This document shows positions 19,901 through 28,724 of a stretch of DNA of 64,000 nucleotides, in pieces. The translations under genes were made by a program, and so were the position numbers. Source of the DNA: Pedococcus cremeus (GTDB lineage Bacteria; Actinomycetota; Actinomycetes; Actinomycetales; Dermatophilaceae); NCBI RefSeq assembly GCF_900111375.1, contig NZ_FOHB01000001.1, positions 682,001 through 746,000 of the forward strand. Direction: 5' to 3'. The notes beneath the pieces were generated by a model. The model worked only from the letters and a program-made list of their open reading frames with translations, was not told where the DNA came from and ran no database searches. The first letter of the stretch is position 1, and every line of letters begins with the position of its first letter.

Positions 19901-22678
19901 CACCCAGTGCGTCGAGTGGTCGTAGTAGAAGGTCACCGGGGTGCCGGGGGCGGTGTACTCGATGTTCGAGCCGCCCGGCTGGCCGCCCGCACCGTAGTTC
20001 TCGTCCCACGACTTGTTGATCGCGGCCTTGTAGGCGTGCGGGGCTGCCGGCAGGGTGTAGGTGCCCTTCCAGATCTGGTCCTTCGCGTCGAGCGTCAGCT
20101 GTGCCTGGTCGCAGTCGGGCGCCCAGTCACCGGCACAGCCCATCTCGGAGTTGTGGTCGCCCGGGACGCTGACGTTCGCCGGCTGCACGACCGGCCCGAC
20201 ACCGCCGCCGTCGCCTCCGCTGGAGCCCGCGGCTGCGTCACCGACGACGCCGTAGGAGGAGGTGGCCGAGATGTTGCCGCTGCTGTCCTTGACGAGCGCG
20301 CGGTACTCGAGCAGCGTGCCCTTGGCGATGCCGGAGACGTCCTGGTAGACGCGGTACGGCGCGCTGTCGTCGGTGCCGATGGTCTTCCAGCCGGTGGTGC
20401 CGACCGGGCGGTAGAGGAAGGTCGTCTGCGCGAAGGTGTTCTCGGTGATGGCGGCACCGATCTCCGCACGGCCGCCCACGACCGCACCCGGCTGGGGCGA
20501 GGTGAGGTATGCGGCCGGCGCGGCGTCGCGCTTGGCGAACCCGGAGGTGGCCTTGAAGACCTGCACCGACAGGGCCGGGACGCTGACCGTGACCCGGCTG
20601 TCCTTGCCGGACGTCACGCCCTCACCGGCGCCGTAGACCGGCTGGAACCGCTGCTTGTCGCTGAAGGTCGAGAAGGTCGCCTTCTTCGTGGTCGTCGCGT
20701 TGTTGGCGACGACGAGGTACTCCGTGCCGCTCGCCCGGTCGACCCGGGAGAATGCGTAGATGCCGGGGCCGTCGCTGGCGTACCGGTGCACCTGGGCGCC
20801 GTCGGTCAGGCCGGGGTTCGCCGCGCGCACCTTCGCGAGCTTCGAGATCTGCTGGTAGAGAGGCGCGTTCGTGTCGTAGCGGTCACGCGAACCGGACGGG
20901 CCGCCGAGGACCGGCTCGTCGGCATACTGCTGGGTCTTGGTCGCGAACATGTCCTGCCGGGCGTCCTTGTCGCCACCGGCGCCCATGAAGCCCTGCTCGT
21001 CGCCGTAGTAGACGACCGGCTGGCCGCGGGTGAGGTACATGAGGCTGTTGGCGAGCTTCGTGCGCTGCATGAGCTCGTCGCCGCTGGCGGACTTGCCCAG
21101 CATCATCGCCACCCGGCCCATGTCGTGGTTGCCGAGGAAGGTCGGCGTCTCGTAGACGTTGGAGTCGGTGTCGGTGTACCAGTCGTCGCCGGCGAAGAAG
21201 TCGCGCAGCTTGGTGGTGGCCGCGCCCTTGGCGAAGTCGACCGCGCTGGCCTGGAAACCGAAGTCGAGCGTGGCGGGCAGCTTGCCCTCCGTCGTGTACT
21301 GGCTCATGAACTCCGGCCGCGAGTCGTAGACCTCGCCGAACATGAAGAAGTCCTTGTTGCCGATGGCCTTGGCGTGGTTCATGACGTCGGGGCTGAACTT
21401 CTTCCAGAAGTCCATGTTGACGTGCTTGACGGTGTCGATGCGGAAGCCGTCGATGCCGAGGTCGACCCACGACTTGTAGATCTTGCCCATGCCGTCGACG
21501 ACCTCGGGGCGCTCGGTGAACAGGTCGTCGAGGCCGACGAAGTCGCCGTACTCGGCCGACTCACCGGCGAAGGTCGAGTCACCGCGGTTGTGGTACATCG
21601 TCGGGTCGTTCAGCCAGGCCGGCGTCTTCGCGGTGCGGTCGGCGTCGTTGCGGAAGACGGGCGTGTACGGGAAGGACGTCTTGGCGTCGAGCGCCGGGAA
21701 GGTGTCCTTGCCGGCGTAGTCGCGGTCGTCGAAGGTCTTCCCGGAGGCGTCCTTGTACGGGTAGTCGGCCTTGGGCCGGTAGGAGTACTGGTTCTCGGCG
21801 TAGCTGATGACGTCGGCCGTGTGGTTGGTGATGATGTCGAAGAAGACCTTCATGCCCTTGGCGTGGGCGGCGTCGATCAGCGCCTTCATGTCCTGGTTGG
21901 TGCCGAGGTGGGGGTCGATCTGGGTGAAGTCGGTGATCCAGTAGCCGTGGTAGCCGGCGCTGGCGTTGTCGCCCTCCCCCTGCACCGGGCGGTTCTTGAA
22001 CGACGGCGTCAGCCAGATCGCACTGGTGCCGAGACCCTTGATGTAGTCGAGCTTCTGGGTCACGCCCTTGAGGTCGCCACCGTGGTAGAAGCCCTTGTCC
22101 GTGGGGTCGAAGCCGGTCTCCATGCGGCCGCCGACGAGGCCGCCCTTGTCGTTGCCGGTGTCGCCGTTGGCGAACCGGTCGGCCATGAGGAAGTAGAAGC
22201 GCTCCTTGGTCAGCGGTGCCCGCAGCGAGTTCCCGGCGAGCGCCTTGTCGGCCTTCGTCGCGGGTCCGGACAGCTGCACGGGTGCGATGCCGATGCGGTG
22301 CGTCGCGTCGTCGTAGGACAGCTCGAGCTTCGCGGGGCCCTCGAGCACCAGGGGGATGTTGGCTCCGCCCTTGGCGCCGTCCTTGCCGTAGTTCTCGTCC
22401 CACGAGCCGTTGATGGTCACCTTCAGCTCGTAGGAGCCGGCGGGCACGTCGAAGACCTTCCGGTATGCCGTGGTGTCGCCGTCGCGGGTCAGCCGCGTCT
22501 GCGCGCAGTCGGGCTGCCAGTCGCCCGAGCAGCCGAGCTCGTCCTGCAACGAGCCGACGATGGTGGCGGTGCGGTCTGCGGCCCGGGCGGGCCCGGCGGT
22601 GAGCGGGACCGTCAGCCCCGAGGCGACGACGGCGAGGCCGCTGACGAGGGCGACGAGGGCGGGGCGGCGAACGGCCAC
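16901..22678 (-). CDS. secreted bifunctional amylopullulanase (two GH13 domains)
   Basis: A 1,925-residue exported starch-degrading enzyme. A Sec signal peptide ends near GPARA (about residue 33). An X25-like module follows (about 40-130, DELGCSGDW...WDENYGKDG...GGANI). GH13 domain 1 is an alpha-amylase-type unit with nucleophile Asp415 (GFRIDTVKH), acid Glu449 (FGEVYD) and Asp519 (FLGNHD). Two more X25-like modules lie at about 810-1000. Domain 2 is a pullulanase with an N-terminal beta region (about 1020-1290) and Asp1520 ([11 protein letters not shown]), Glu1557 (YGEGWNFG) and Asp1688 (VDAHDNETL). All six catalytic residues are present, so both alpha-1,4 and alpha-1,6 bonds should be cut. 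GTG 22678 has AGGGAG upstream. Confidence 0.93.
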   Translation of the reverse strand: MAVRRPALVALVSGLAVVASGLTVPLTAGPARAADRTATIVGSLQDELGCSGDWQPDCAQTRLTRDGDTTAYRKVFDVPAGSYELKVTINGSWDENYGKDGAKGGANIPLVLEGPAKLELSYDDATHRIGIAPVQLSGPATKADKALAGNSLRAPLTKERFYFLMADRFANGDTGNDKGGLVGGRMETGFDPTDKGFYHGGDLKGVTQKLDYIKGLGTSAIWLTPSFKNRPVQGEGDNASAGYHGYWITDFTQIDPHLGTNQDMKALIDAAHAKGMKVFFDIITNHTADVISYAENQYSYRPKADYPYKDASGKTFDDRDYAGKDTFPALDAKTSFPYTPVFRNDADRTAKTPAWLNDPTMYHNRGDSTFAGESAEYGDFVGLDDLFTERPEVVDGMGKIYKSWVDLGIDGFRIDTVKHVNMDFWKKFSPDVMNHAKAIGNKDFFMFGEVYDSRPEFMSQYTTEGKLPATLDFGFQASAVDFAKGAATTKLRDFFAGDDWYTDTDSNVYETPTFLGNHDMGRVAMMLGKSASGDELMQRTKLANSLMYLTRGQPVVYYGDEQGFMGAGGDKDARQDMFATKTQQYADEPVLGGPSGSRDRYDTNAPLYQQISKLAKVRAANPGLTDGAQVHRYASDGPGIYAFSRVDRASGTEYLVVANNATTTKKATFSTFSDKQRFQPVYGAGEGVTSGKDSRVTVSVPALSVQVFKATSGFAKRDAAPAAYLTSPQPGAVVGGRAEIGAAITENTFAQTTFLYRPVGTTGWKTIGTDDSAPYRVYQDVSGIAKGTLLEYRALVKDSSGNISATSSYGVVGDAAAGSSGGDGGGVGPVVQPANVSVPGDHNSEMGCAGDWAPDCDQAQLTLDAKDQIWKGTYTLPAAPHAYKAAINKSWDENYGAGGQPGGSNIEYTAPGTPVTFYYDHSTHWVTSDAQGPIITAPGSFQSELGCPGDWDPSCMRPWMQDPDGDGTYTWSTNQIPAGSYEFKIAHGLNWNENYGDGGAAGGSNISLSVPSDGVVVTLSYVLATHQVTAKVSKPGAAPDLKKAKAFWVEPGLLAWPANGVPAGANPALLHWRLHWSPDGGLAVDAEAVTGGSVADLAYDAAGLPGSVTSAHPELKGYLALRLSDKTARKAGDILRGQVAVAMYDNNGALLDATGVQTAYVLDSLYAAKAATRTYGATFDGGQPAYRVWAPTAAKVAVLTWPAGSAADAPVSQAKRMPMERAGDGSWSAAAGERNARYLYEVTVFAPTTGQVETNLVTDPYSTALTLNSTRSVAVDLRDKTFQPQLWRTAASPKLAQDVDSTIYELHVRDFSVGDKTVSAENRGSYLAFAENGDGTKHLKALADAGLNTVHLLPTFDIASIEEDPAKQAKPDCDLASYPADSEEQQACVDKVREKDAFNWGYDPWHFMAPEGSYTSTPAEADGGRRVAEFRTMVGGLHRDGLRVVLDQVFNHTAASGQDAKSVLDKIVPGYYHRLNATGAVETSTCCQNVATEHAMAQKLMVDAVVLWARDYKVDGFRFDLMGHHSRDNMLAVRHALDALTLTKDGVDGKSIYLYGEGWNFGEVANNARFTQATQGQLGGTGIGSFSDRLRDAVRGGGPFDDDPRKQGFGSGEATAPNGAPINDGAAASLKHDTDLVELGLAGNLRSFAFRSNESGDVQRGDQLKYGDAPAGYADQPDEVISYVDAHDNETLFDSLTYKLPQATTMADRVRMNTVSLATTALSQTPSFWHAGADLLRSKSLDRNSYDSGDWFNTLDWTGKDNGFGHGLPLKGDNGGKWSYMKPLLGNPALKPGASDVQSASAQAQDLLRLRFSSPLFRLGTADAINAKVSFPASGTADAHQGVIAMRVDDTKGTDADPALKGLVVVFNASAEPVNQKVPGLAGAALSLSPVQANGSDPVVKTSGWDAASGSATVPARTVAVFVQH

Positions 22679-22779
22679 GGACAGCTCCCTTGCTGTGGCT
22701 GGGCGCGGGCTGTCGCCGGGGCGAAGCCTGCTCGAAGAGCGCAGCCGTCAGCGGCTGCCGCGTCACCCTAGAGCCAGGT

Positions 22780-22828
22780 GACATAGTTGCGCCAGACCCC
22801 GGCCGCAAGTTGCTGCAAGATTTTGCAG
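22780..22828 (-). promoter_or_regulatory. amylopullulanase promoter with MalR-like operator
   Basis: On the minus strand TTGCGG (22803-22808), a 17-bp spacer and TATGTC (22780-22785). Directly upstream lies CTGCAA-GATT-TTGCAG (22813-22828), a perfect inverted repeat. CTGCAAG/CTTGCAG repeats are known as LacI-family MalR sites before Streptomyces amylase genes, which fits a starch enzyme. A second possible -10, TAGGGT, lies at 22765-22770, followed by a 7-bp hairpin (22741-22758). Confidence 0.6.
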
Positions 22829-22848
22829 TCCCTTGACCTGCACCGTTC

Positions 22849-22909
22849 GCCGAGATGGACCCCCACCGCACGCCCCGCGGCGCGTCACGGGGCAGGGGTC
22901 CACCTCGGC
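22849..22909 (-). terminator. terminator of the ABC-F gene
   Basis: Two 15-bp arms, 22849-22863 and 22895-22909, are complementary with one G-U-compatible mismatch, and enclose a 31-nt GC-rich loop that can fold further. It begins 6 bp after the ABC-F stop on the minus strand and separates that gene from the amylopullulanase promoter. Confidence 0.65.
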
Positions 22910-22915
22910 GGGGCG

Positions 22916-24598
22916 TCAGCGAGCGCGGTCGACGCGCCCCTCGTCCCACACCGGCTCGTCCGCCTCATAGACCCGGCCGTCGGCCCCGAAGACGAGGAAC
23001 CGGTCGAAGCCCCGGGCGAACCAGCGGTCGTGCGTGACGGCGAGCACCGTTCCCTCGAAGGCCGCCAGGCCCTCCTCGAGCGCCTCGGCCGAGTGCAGGT
23101 CGAGGTTGTCGGTCGGCTCGTCGAGGAGCAGGCAGGTCGCACCGCTCAGCTCGAGCAGCAGGATCTGGAACCGTGCCTGCTGGCCGCCCGACAGCGAGTC
23201 GAAGGCCTGCTCCCCCGCCCGGGCCAGGCCGTAGCGGTCGAGGGCCCGGGACGCCTCGTCGCGCGGCTTGCCGGCCCGGTGCTCGTCGCCGCGGTGCAGG
23301 ACCTCCAGCAGCGTGCGGCCCATCAGCGAGGGGTGCTCGTGGGTCTGGGCGAACCAGCCCGGTCGCACCCGCGAGCCGAGCCGCAGCCGGCCGGTGTGCG
23401 CGACCGGAGCCGGTCGCACGTCGCCCACGGGCAGGTGCTCGGGCTCGGGGTCGCTGCCACCCGCCGCGACGAGGCGCAGGAAGTGCGACTTGCCCGAGCC
23501 GTTGCTGCCGAGCACCGCGACCCGCTCGCCGTACCAGACCTCGAGGTCGAAGGGCTTCATGAGGCCGGTCAGCTCGAGGCGGTCGGCGATGACGGCCCGC
23601 TTGGCCGTTCGTCCACCCGTCAGGCGCATCCGCACGTTCTGCTTCAACGGCAGCGCCTCGGGCGGCCCGGCCGCCTCGAACCGGGCCAGCCGGTTGCGGG
23701 CCGCCTGGAGCCGCGAGGCCATGTCGGAGTTGTAGGCCGCCTTCTGCTTGTACATCACCACGAGGGCCTTGAGCTTGGCGTGCTCCTCGTCCCAGCGCCG
23801 ACGCAGCTCGTCGAGCCGCTCGAACCGCTCCTCGCGGGCCCGGTGGTACGTCGAGAACCGCCCGGGGTGCACCCACAGCGTCGAGCCCGCCCCACCCGGC
23901 TCGAGGGTCGCGATGCGCGTCGCGACGCGGTCGAGCAGCTCACGGTCGTGGCTGATGAAGAGCACCGTCTTGGGCGACTCGACGAGCCGTTCCTCGAGCC
24001 ACCGCTTGGCGGGCACGTCGAGGTAGTTGTCGGGCTCGTCGAGCAGCAGCACCTCCTCGGGGCCCCGCAGCAACGCCTCGAGCACCAGCCGTTTCTGCTC
24101 CCCGCCCGAGAGGGTGGTGACCTTGCGCCACTGCGCCTTCTCGTAGGGCACGCCCAGCGCCGCCACGGTGCAGACGTCCCACAGCGTCTCGTAGTCGTAG
24201 CCGCCCGCGTCGGCCCAGTCGACGAGCGCCTGCGCGTAGTCGAGCTGGTCCTGCTCGCTGTCGCGCTCCATCATCCGCAGCTCGGTGCGGTCGACGGCCG
24301 CAGCCGCACGACGCACCGGCTCCGGGGCCACGGAGACGAGCAGGTCGCGCACCGTCGAGTCGTCGCGCACCTTGCCGACGAACTGGCGCATCACCCCCAA
24401 CCCTCCCGAGCGGGTGACCGCACCCTCGTGCGCGTCGAGGTCGCCGGCGACGATGCGCCCGAGGGTGGTCTTGCCGGTGCCGTTGGGGCCGATGAGCGCG
24501 ACCTTCGCGCCCTCGCCGACGCGCAGGCTCACGTCGTTGAGGAGCGGCCTGCCGTCGGCGAGGGTGAAGCTGACGCTGTTGATGTCGACGTGGCCCAC
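22916..24598 (-). CDS. ABC-F family ATPase
   Basis: A 560-residue soluble protein with two ABC domains and no membrane segments. Walker A of domain 1 is GPNGTGKTT (37-45) with LSGGEQKRLVLEALL and the Walker B LLLDEPDNYLD; Walker A of domain 2 is GSNGSGKS (Lys370) with LSGGQQARFQILLLEL and LLLDEPTDNLD. Both have the ABC-F H-loop (SHDR, THDR). The charged helical linker (about 245-310) is the arm that enters the ribosome E-site region in this family. Roles range from translation factor to antibiotic ribosome protection; which applies is unclear. The start is GTG. Confidence 0.88.
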   Translation of the reverse strand: MGHVDINSVSFTLADGRPLLNDVSLRVGEGAKVALIGPNGTGKTTLGRIVAGDLDAHEGAVTRSGGLGVMRQFVGKVRDDSTVRDLLVSVAPEPVRRAAAAVDRTELRMMERDSEQDQLDYAQALVDWADAGGYDYETLWDVCTVAALGVPYEKAQWRKVTTLSGGEQKRLVLEALLRGPEEVLLLDEPDNYLDVPAKRWLEERLVESPKTVLFISHDRELLDRVATRIATLEPGGAGSTLWVHPGRFSTYHRAREERFERLDELRRRWDEEHAKLKALVVMYKQKAAYNSDMASRLQAARNRLARFEAAGPPEALPLKQNVRMRLTGGRTAKRAVIADRLELTGLMKPFDLEVWYGERVAVLGSNGSGKSHFLRLVAAGGSDPEPEHLPVGDVRPAPVAHTGRLRLGSRVRPGWFAQTHEHPSLMGRTLLEVLHRGDEHRAGKPRDEASRALDRYGLARAGEQAFDSLSGGQQARFQILLLELSGATCLLLDEPTDNLDLHSAEALEEGLAAFEGTVLAVTHDRWFARGFDRFLVFGADGRVYEADEPVWDEGRVDRAR

Positions 24599-24677
24599 AA
24601 GGTGCCAGTCTGCTGCATCGGCGAGGTGCGGCTCACCCGCATTTCCCGTATGCCGCGCGGCAGGTGCCGCTGCCGCC

Positions 24678-25322
24678 TCACCCCTCGAGGAGCAACCGGC
24701 GCCAGGCGTCGTCGAGGTGGCGCGCGTAGCGGCGGGCGCTCCACCCCCGGGAGCGGAGCAGCAGGAAGTACTCGGGGCTGTTCATCGCCCACACCACGTC
24801 GGCCAGCTCCGACGGGCGCAGGTCGGTCCGCACCCCACCGGCCGCGCGCAGGTCGGCGACGAAGAGCCGCATGTTGGCGGCACGGCGGTCCACGAGGTGC
24901 TGCCACACCCGGCAACATCCGGGGTCGGTCTCCCCCGCGCGACGGAGCGCCTCGACCAGCGGGGCGACGGCCGGCATGAGCCGGCCCAGCGCCGCGGCAT
25001 ACACCGCGATCTTGTCCTCGGCGGTCGCGGCGGCGCGGACCGCTCGCACGTAGTCGCGCTGCTCGGCCGGGACGGGCTCCTCCGCGCTGCCGAGCACCAT
25101 GTCGACCACGGCGAGCAGGAGCTCGGGCTTGCGCCCGACGCTGGCGTAGACGGTGTCGACGGAGACGCCGGCCGCACGCGCCACGTCGGCCACGGACGTC
25201 GCGTCCCACCCGCGCGCGGTGAAGAGCTCGCGCGCCGCCGCGAGCACTGCGGTCCGGGTCGCCGCGGCCTGCTGCTCGCGAAGCGCGGAGCGGTACCGCC
25301 GGGTCTTGACCGTGCCTGCCAC
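24678..25322 (-). CDS. TetR-family transcriptional regulator
   Basis: A 214-residue TetR regulator. The N-terminal helix-turn-helix is clear (AAATRTAVLAAARELFTARG, then SVADVARAAGVSVDTVYASVG); the C-terminal helices bind ligand and form the dimer. The preferred start is GTG 25322, 7 nt below a TACAGT -10 (25330-25335); in-frame ATG codons upstream would include the promoter. It is divergent from a cupin gene across a 63-bp region with a palindrome, which suggests it represses the cupin and itself. It contains one GTATGCCG-type site (24995-25002). Confidence 0.87.
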   Translation of the reverse strand: MAGTVKTRRYRSALREQQAAATRTAVLAAARELFTARGWDATSVADVARAAGVSVDTVYASVGRKPELLLAVVDMVLGSAEEPVPAEQRDYVRAVRAAATAEDKIAVYAAALGRLMPAVAPLVEALRRAGETDPGCCRVWQHLVDRRAANMRLFVADLRAAGGVRTDLRPSELADVVWAMNSPEYFLLLRSRGWSARRYARHLDDAWRRLLLEG

Positions 25323-25346
25323 GGAACCTACTGTAGCAATATTCAT

Positions 25347-25361
25347 CCGAAACGAGTTCGG
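25347..25361. promoter_or_regulatory. palindromic operator between tetR-type gene and cupin
   Basis: CCGAA-ACGAG-TTCGG is a perfect inverted repeat midway between the -10 of the TetR gene (25330-25335) and the AAGGAGG ribosome site of the cupin (25374-25380). TetR proteins usually bind palindromes of this kind in their own divergent promoter region. Assignment rests on position and symmetry. Confidence 0.55.
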
Positions 25362-25385
25362 GCGAATTGGCCCAAGGAGGCCAGG

Positions 25386-25904
25386 ATGAGTCAGCACACG
25401 TCATCCCCCACCGCCACGGCCGTCCACCGACCGGCCGGCACCGGGCGCGCTACCTGGGCGATGGGCTCGTTGTTCGAGCACCTGCTCGGGGCCGAGGAGT
25501 CCGACGGCCGACTGGGCGTGGCCCTCGTGACCCAACCGCCCGGCGTGGCCACCCCGCTGCACCGGCACACCCACGAGGCGGAGGCCTTCTTCCTCCTCGA
25601 GGGCACGATGACCTACCGCGCGGGCGAGGAGGTCTTCCACCTCGCTCCCGGCGACTTCATCTGGCTGCCCCAGGGCCTGCCGCACGCCTTCCGCGTCACC
25701 GGCGACCAGCCACTGAAGATGCTCGCCCTCACCGAGCCGGGAGGACTGCTCGGCCTCTACGACGAGGTGGGCATCCCCGCCACCGAGCGGAGGCTCCCGG
25801 GCGACGACGGGCTGGCCATGGAGGTCGAGATCCCGCGCTGGAACGAGGTGGGACCCCGCTACGGCCTCGAGGTCGTCGGTCCACCGCTGCCCGTCGATGC
25901 CTGA
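25386..25904 (+). CDS. cupin-domain protein divergent from TetR
   Basis: A 172-residue single-domain cupin. Motif 1 is PLHRHTHEAEAFFLLEG and motif 2 is GDFIWLPQGLPHAFRVTG, together giving the 3-His/1-Glu metal site. Closest in look to quercetin 2,3-dioxygenase-like cupins of actinobacteria, which often sit beside a TetR gene; the substrate is not known. ATG 25386 has AAGGAGG upstream at ideal distance. The stop codon opens a 13-nt tandem TGA repeat. Confidence 0.84.
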   Translation: MSQHTSSPTATAVHRPAGTGRATWAMGSLFEHLLGAEESDGRLGVALVTQPPGVATPLHRHTHEAEAFFLLEGTMTYRAGEEVFHLAPGDFIWLPQGLPHAFRVTGDQPLKMLALTEPGGLLGLYDEVGIPATERRLPGDDGLAMEVEIPRWNEVGPRYGLEVVGPPLPVDA

Positions 25905-25951
25905 CCAGCCGTCCTGACCAGAGGGCCTGACCGGCGGGCCTGACCGGCGGG
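25902..25951 (+). repeat. 13-nt tandem repeat of TGA-led units after the cupin
   Basis: TGA occurs at 25902 (the real stop), 25915, 25928 and 25941, exactly 13 nt apart, with units TGACCAGCCGTCC, TGACCAGAGGGCC and TGACCGGCGGGCC. Because 13 is not a multiple of 3, the stops fall in all three frames. Confidence 0.75.
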
Positions 25952-26029
25952 TAAAGAGTTCACCAAGTCGGCAGGGAGGGCGTCAACGGGTTGCGACCAT
26001 GGAGGTCGAACCTCCCCGGAAGGACTGCT

Positions 26030-26953
26030 GTGCCCCACCGCCCCGCCGCCTCGACGCGTCGCCCCGCGCACCTGCTGGCTAGGCTCGCGCTCGTGCCGCT
26101 GCTGGCGGTCACCGCCCTGTTGGCCACCGGGTGGGACTCCGCCTCCTCGGCCAGGGCCACCGCCACGACGCCGCCGCAGACGGCTTCCTCGCCCCGCGCG
26201 ATGTGGGTCTGGGACACCTCGACCCCTGCCGCCACCGTGGCGCTGGCGCAACAGGCTGGCGTCGGGCAGCTCTTCGTCGCGGTGCCGCCGCGGCTGCCCA
26301 GCTCGTCGGTGCTGCCGCAGGTGCGGGAGATCTCGCAGCGGGCTGCGACCGCCGGCATCCGGGTCGACGCCCTGGGCGGCGACCCCGGCTGGGTCGACAA
26401 CCCCACCTGGGTCGTCGACAACTGGCTCAGGCCCGCCATGGGCACCGGGCTGTTCACCGGCGTGCACGTCGACATCGAGCCGTACACGACCAGCGCCTGG
26501 CAGACCGACCAGGCCGGGGTGGTGCAGCGCTACCTCAGCACGCTCGACACGCTGGTCGCGGCTGCGGCGCCGGCTGCGGTGGAGGCCGACGTCCCGTTCT
26601 GGCTGCACGAGGTGCCGGCCGGTGCGTCGACCCTCGACCGCGAGATCCTCCGTCGGGTGCCCGGTGTCTCGGTGATGGCCTACCGGGACACCGCCGCCGG
26701 CGACGACGGCAGCATCGCCCTCGCCACGCCGTCCATCACCGCCGCCACCGAGCTCGGCAGGCACGCACGGGTGGGCCAGGAGACCAACGACCTCGGCGAC
26801 GACCCCGTGGCCCAGAAGCAGACCTTCTACGGCCAGACGCGCACCGAGCTCGAGCAGCAGGTGGCCCAGATCGGGGCGGCGTTCGCCGGCCAGCCCGGCT
26901 ACGCCGGCATCGCGATCCACGACTCGGTCGGCTACGCAGCCCTGGCCCCCTGA
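26030..26953 (+). CDS. secreted protein of unknown function, possible TIM-barrel hydrolase
   Basis: A 307-residue exported protein that I do not recognise with confidence. A basic N-terminus and hydrophobic stretch (LLARLALVPLLAVTALLATG) form a signal peptide, probably cut after SSARA. The mature part begins SSPRAMWVWDTSTPAATVALAQ and has GVHVDIEPYTTSAW, an acidic strand end like those in TIM-barrel glycosidases, followed by PGVSVMAYRDTAAG and GYAGIAIHDSVGY, also barrel-like. GTG 26030 has GGAAGGA 5 bases upstream; an upstream TTG has no such site. A sugar-cleaving role is only a suggestion. Confidence 0.7.
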   Translation: MPHRPAASTRRPAHLLARLALVPLLAVTALLATGWDSASSARATATTPPQTASSPRAMWVWDTSTPAATVALAQQAGVGQLFVAVPPRLPSSSVLPQVREISQRAATAGIRVDALGGDPGWVDNPTWVVDNWLRPAMGTGLFTGVHVDIEPYTTSAWQTDQAGVVQRYLSTLDTLVAAAAPAAVEADVPFWLHEVPAGASTLDREILRRVPGVSVMAYRDTAAGDDGSIALATPSITAATELGRHARVGQETNDLGDDPVAQKQTFYGQTRTELEQQVAQIGAAFAGQPGYAGIAIHDSVGYAALAP

Positions 26954-27007
26954 CCGGCGCCCCTCGTCCGGGGCACGCGGTCTCGCCCCGGGCCCACGCG
27001 GGCCCCC

Positions 27008-27886
27008 TCACTCGGAGAGGACGCGCACCGACCTGGCCTGCTCAGCCCTCGCGGCCAGCTCCTCGTCGGGCGGGTAGACGACCTCCTCCAGCGACAGCCC
27101 GTGGGCCGGCATGACGGACACCGCCGGGTCGCGTCGGCGAGCGGCCAGCACCTGGGCGGGCCACTCGGCGGGCCGCCGTCCCTCGCCCACCGGCACCACG
27201 GCCCCTACGAGGGCGCGCACCATCGAGTGGCAGAACGCGTCGGCCTCGACGGTGCCGGCCAGCGTGCCGTCGTCGAGCCGGGCCCAGCGGTAGGACAGGA
27301 GCGTGCGCACGGTCGTGGCGCCCTCGCGCTTCTTGCAGAACGCCGCGAAGTCGTTCAAGCCGAGCAGCGTGCGCGCCGCTGCATCCATCACCTCGACGTC
27401 GAGCGCGTTCCTGGAGACCACCGTGTCACGCCGCCGCAGCGGGTCGAGCGACGCGGGGTCGTCGCAGATCCGGTAGAGGTAGCGCCGCCGCACGGCGGAG
27501 AAGCGGGCGTCGAACCCCTCGGGCGCCTGCCGCACCCGGCGCACGACGATGTCCGGCGGCAGGATGCCGTTCAGGCGGGTGACGGCCGCGGCCTCCGGAG
27601 GGCGGTCGGAGCGGCCCGGCACGGCGGCCCAGGCCGCCGCGTCGAGGTCGGCGTGCACGACCTGCCCCCGGGCGTGCACCCCGGCGTCGGTGCGACCCGC
27701 CACCGTCAGCTTCACCGGTTCCGCAGCCCGCAGCATCGTCGTCACGGCGGCGGTCAGCTCCCCCTCGACGGTGCGGCGGCCGGGCTGGGCGGCCCAGCCG
27801 GAGAAGTCGGTGCCGTCGTAGGCGAGGTCGACCCGCACCCGCAGCGACGCGGCCGCCGAGCTGCCGCTCACCTCTGCCTGCTCCAC
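27008..27886 (-). CDS. truA: tRNA pseudouridine(38-40) synthase
   Basis: TruA makes pseudouridine at positions 38-40 of tRNA anticodon arms. The 292-residue product has DLAYDGTDFSGWAAQPGRRTV, the catalytic [16 protein letters not shown] (Asp67), and FSAVRRRYLYRI and FCHSMVRALVGAVVPVGEG later on. It is the last gene of the alpha-operon region, after rplQ, as usual in actinobacteria, but a terminator and its own TAGGGT box lie between them. The start is GTG, with no ribosome site. Confidence 0.95.
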   Translation of the reverse strand: MEQAEVSGSSAAASLRVRVDLAYDGTDFSGWAAQPGRRTVEGELTAAVTTMLRAAEPVKLTVAGRTDAGVHARGQVVHADLDAAAWAAVPGRSDRPPEAAAVTRLNGILPPDIVVRRVRQAPEGFDARFSAVRRRYLYRICDDPASLDPLRRRDTVVSRNALDVEVMDAAARTLLGLNDFAAFCKKREGATTVRTLLSYRWARLDDGTLAGTVEADAFCHSMVRALVGAVVPVGEGRRPAEWPAQVLAARRRDPAVSVMPAHGLSLEEVVYPPDEELAARAEQARSVRVLSE

Positions 27887-27892
27887 GCGGCC

Positions 27893-27898
27893 ACCCTA
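27893..27898 (-). promoter_or_regulatory. -10 box of truA, leaderless start
   Basis: TAGGGT on the minus strand ends 6 nt before the truA GTG. It lies just beyond the rplQ terminator, so truA can be expressed apart from the ribosomal operon. Confidence 0.45.
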
Positions 27899-27922
27899 CG
27901 ACCCGGCAGCCCCCGGCGACGG

Positions 27923-27958
27923 CGAAGGCCGCCCACCCCGGAGGGTGAGCGGCCTTCG
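27923..27958 (-). terminator. terminator after rplQ
   Basis: CGAAGGCCGC (27923-27932) pairs with GCGGCCTTCG (27949-27958), and inside this CACCC pairs with GGGTG across one mismatch, leaving a 4-nt loop. It starts about 25 bp after the rplQ stop on the minus strand. No T-run follows, as is common in high-G+C genomes. Confidence 0.7.
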
Positions 27959-27982
27959 TCAGTGACCAGCCGGAGCGGTTGC

Positions 27983-28687
27983 TCAGGCGCCGGCCTTCGT
28001 GAAGCCAGCGGCCTCGGCGTCCTCGGCGGACTGGAACCACACCTCGGCAACGGTCTGCTCGAACCACTGGCCATCCGGCTCGTGGTACTTCATCGAGTTC
28101 ATGTTGCCCTTGACGGTGTAGGCGTCGTCGGGGGACGAGCCGTCCTCGTTCGCGGCGACAGCGCCCTGGGGCAGCTCAGCGGCGGCCTCGGCGGCCTCGG
28201 TGGCCTCGGTCTGCTCGACCTCGACCTCCACGACCTCCTCGTCCTTCGCCGGCTTCTCCGCCTTCTTGGCGTCCTTGGCCGCGCGCTTGGTGGCGGCCTC
28301 GGCCTCCTTGACGGTGGCCTTCTTGGCGATGGGCTCGCGGACGAGCTCGATCACGGCCATGGGGGCGTTGTCACCCTTGCGGGCGCCAATCTTGGTGATG
28401 CGGGTGTAGCCACCCGGCCGCTCCGCCATGTCGGGCGCGATCTCGGTGAAGAGACGGTGCACGACGCCCTTGTCACGGACGACGGTCATGACCCGGCGAC
28501 GGGCGTGCAGGTCACCGCGCTTGGCGAAGGTGATCAGACGCTCGGCGAGGGGGCGCAGCCGCTTGGCCTTGGCCTCGGTGGTGGTGATCGAGTCGTTCTC
28601 GAACAGCGAGGTGGCCAGGTTGGCCAGGATCAGCCGCTCGTGAGCCGGACCGCCGCCGAGACGGGGACCCTTGGTGGGGGTGGGCAT
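27983..28687 (-). CDS. rplQ: 50S ribosomal protein L17 with C-terminal extension domain
   Basis: L17 lines the peptide-exit region of the large subunit. The first 118 residues are normal L17 ([20 protein letters not shown], then [17 protein letters not shown] and [20 protein letters not shown]). They are followed by a Lys/Ala/Glu-rich linker (about 120-180) and a compact domain of about 45 residues ([20 protein letters not shown], then [16 protein letters not shown]). That domain resembles the short 'sunset' domain found in some actinobacterial proteins, including L17. Total length 234, against about 125 in E. coli. The role of the extra domain is unknown. Confidence 0.95.
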   Translation of the reverse strand: MPTPTKGPRLGGGPAHERLILANLATSLFENDSITTTEAKAKRLRPLAERLITFAKRGDLHARRRVMTVVRDKGVVHRLFTEIAPDMAERPGGYTRITKIGARKGDNAPMAVIELVREPIAKKATVKEAEAATKRAAKDAKKAEKPAKDEEVVEVEVEQTEATEAAEAAAELPQGAVAANEDGSSPDDAYTVKGNMNSMKYHEPDGQWFEQTVAEVWFQSAEDAEAAGFTKAGA

Positions 28688-28724
28688 GGTTCAGGTTCTC
28701 CTTGGATGGGGACCGTACGGTCGG

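Noticed and set aside
16904-22771. Open frame of over 1,900 codons opposite the amylopullulanase
   Set aside because: Same shadow effect. The translated product has no recognisable fold, while the opposite strand has complete GH13 catalytic motifs.
22787-24979. Long plus-strand open frame opposite the ABC-F gene
   Set aside because: Low-complexity, no start signal, and the minus strand encodes a full ABC-F protein with both Walker sets.
27983-28687. Gene fusion of rplQ with an unrelated downstream gene
   Set aside because: The extension is in frame with smooth composition and ends before a terminator, and extended L17 proteins are known in actinobacteria, so recent fusion is not needed.
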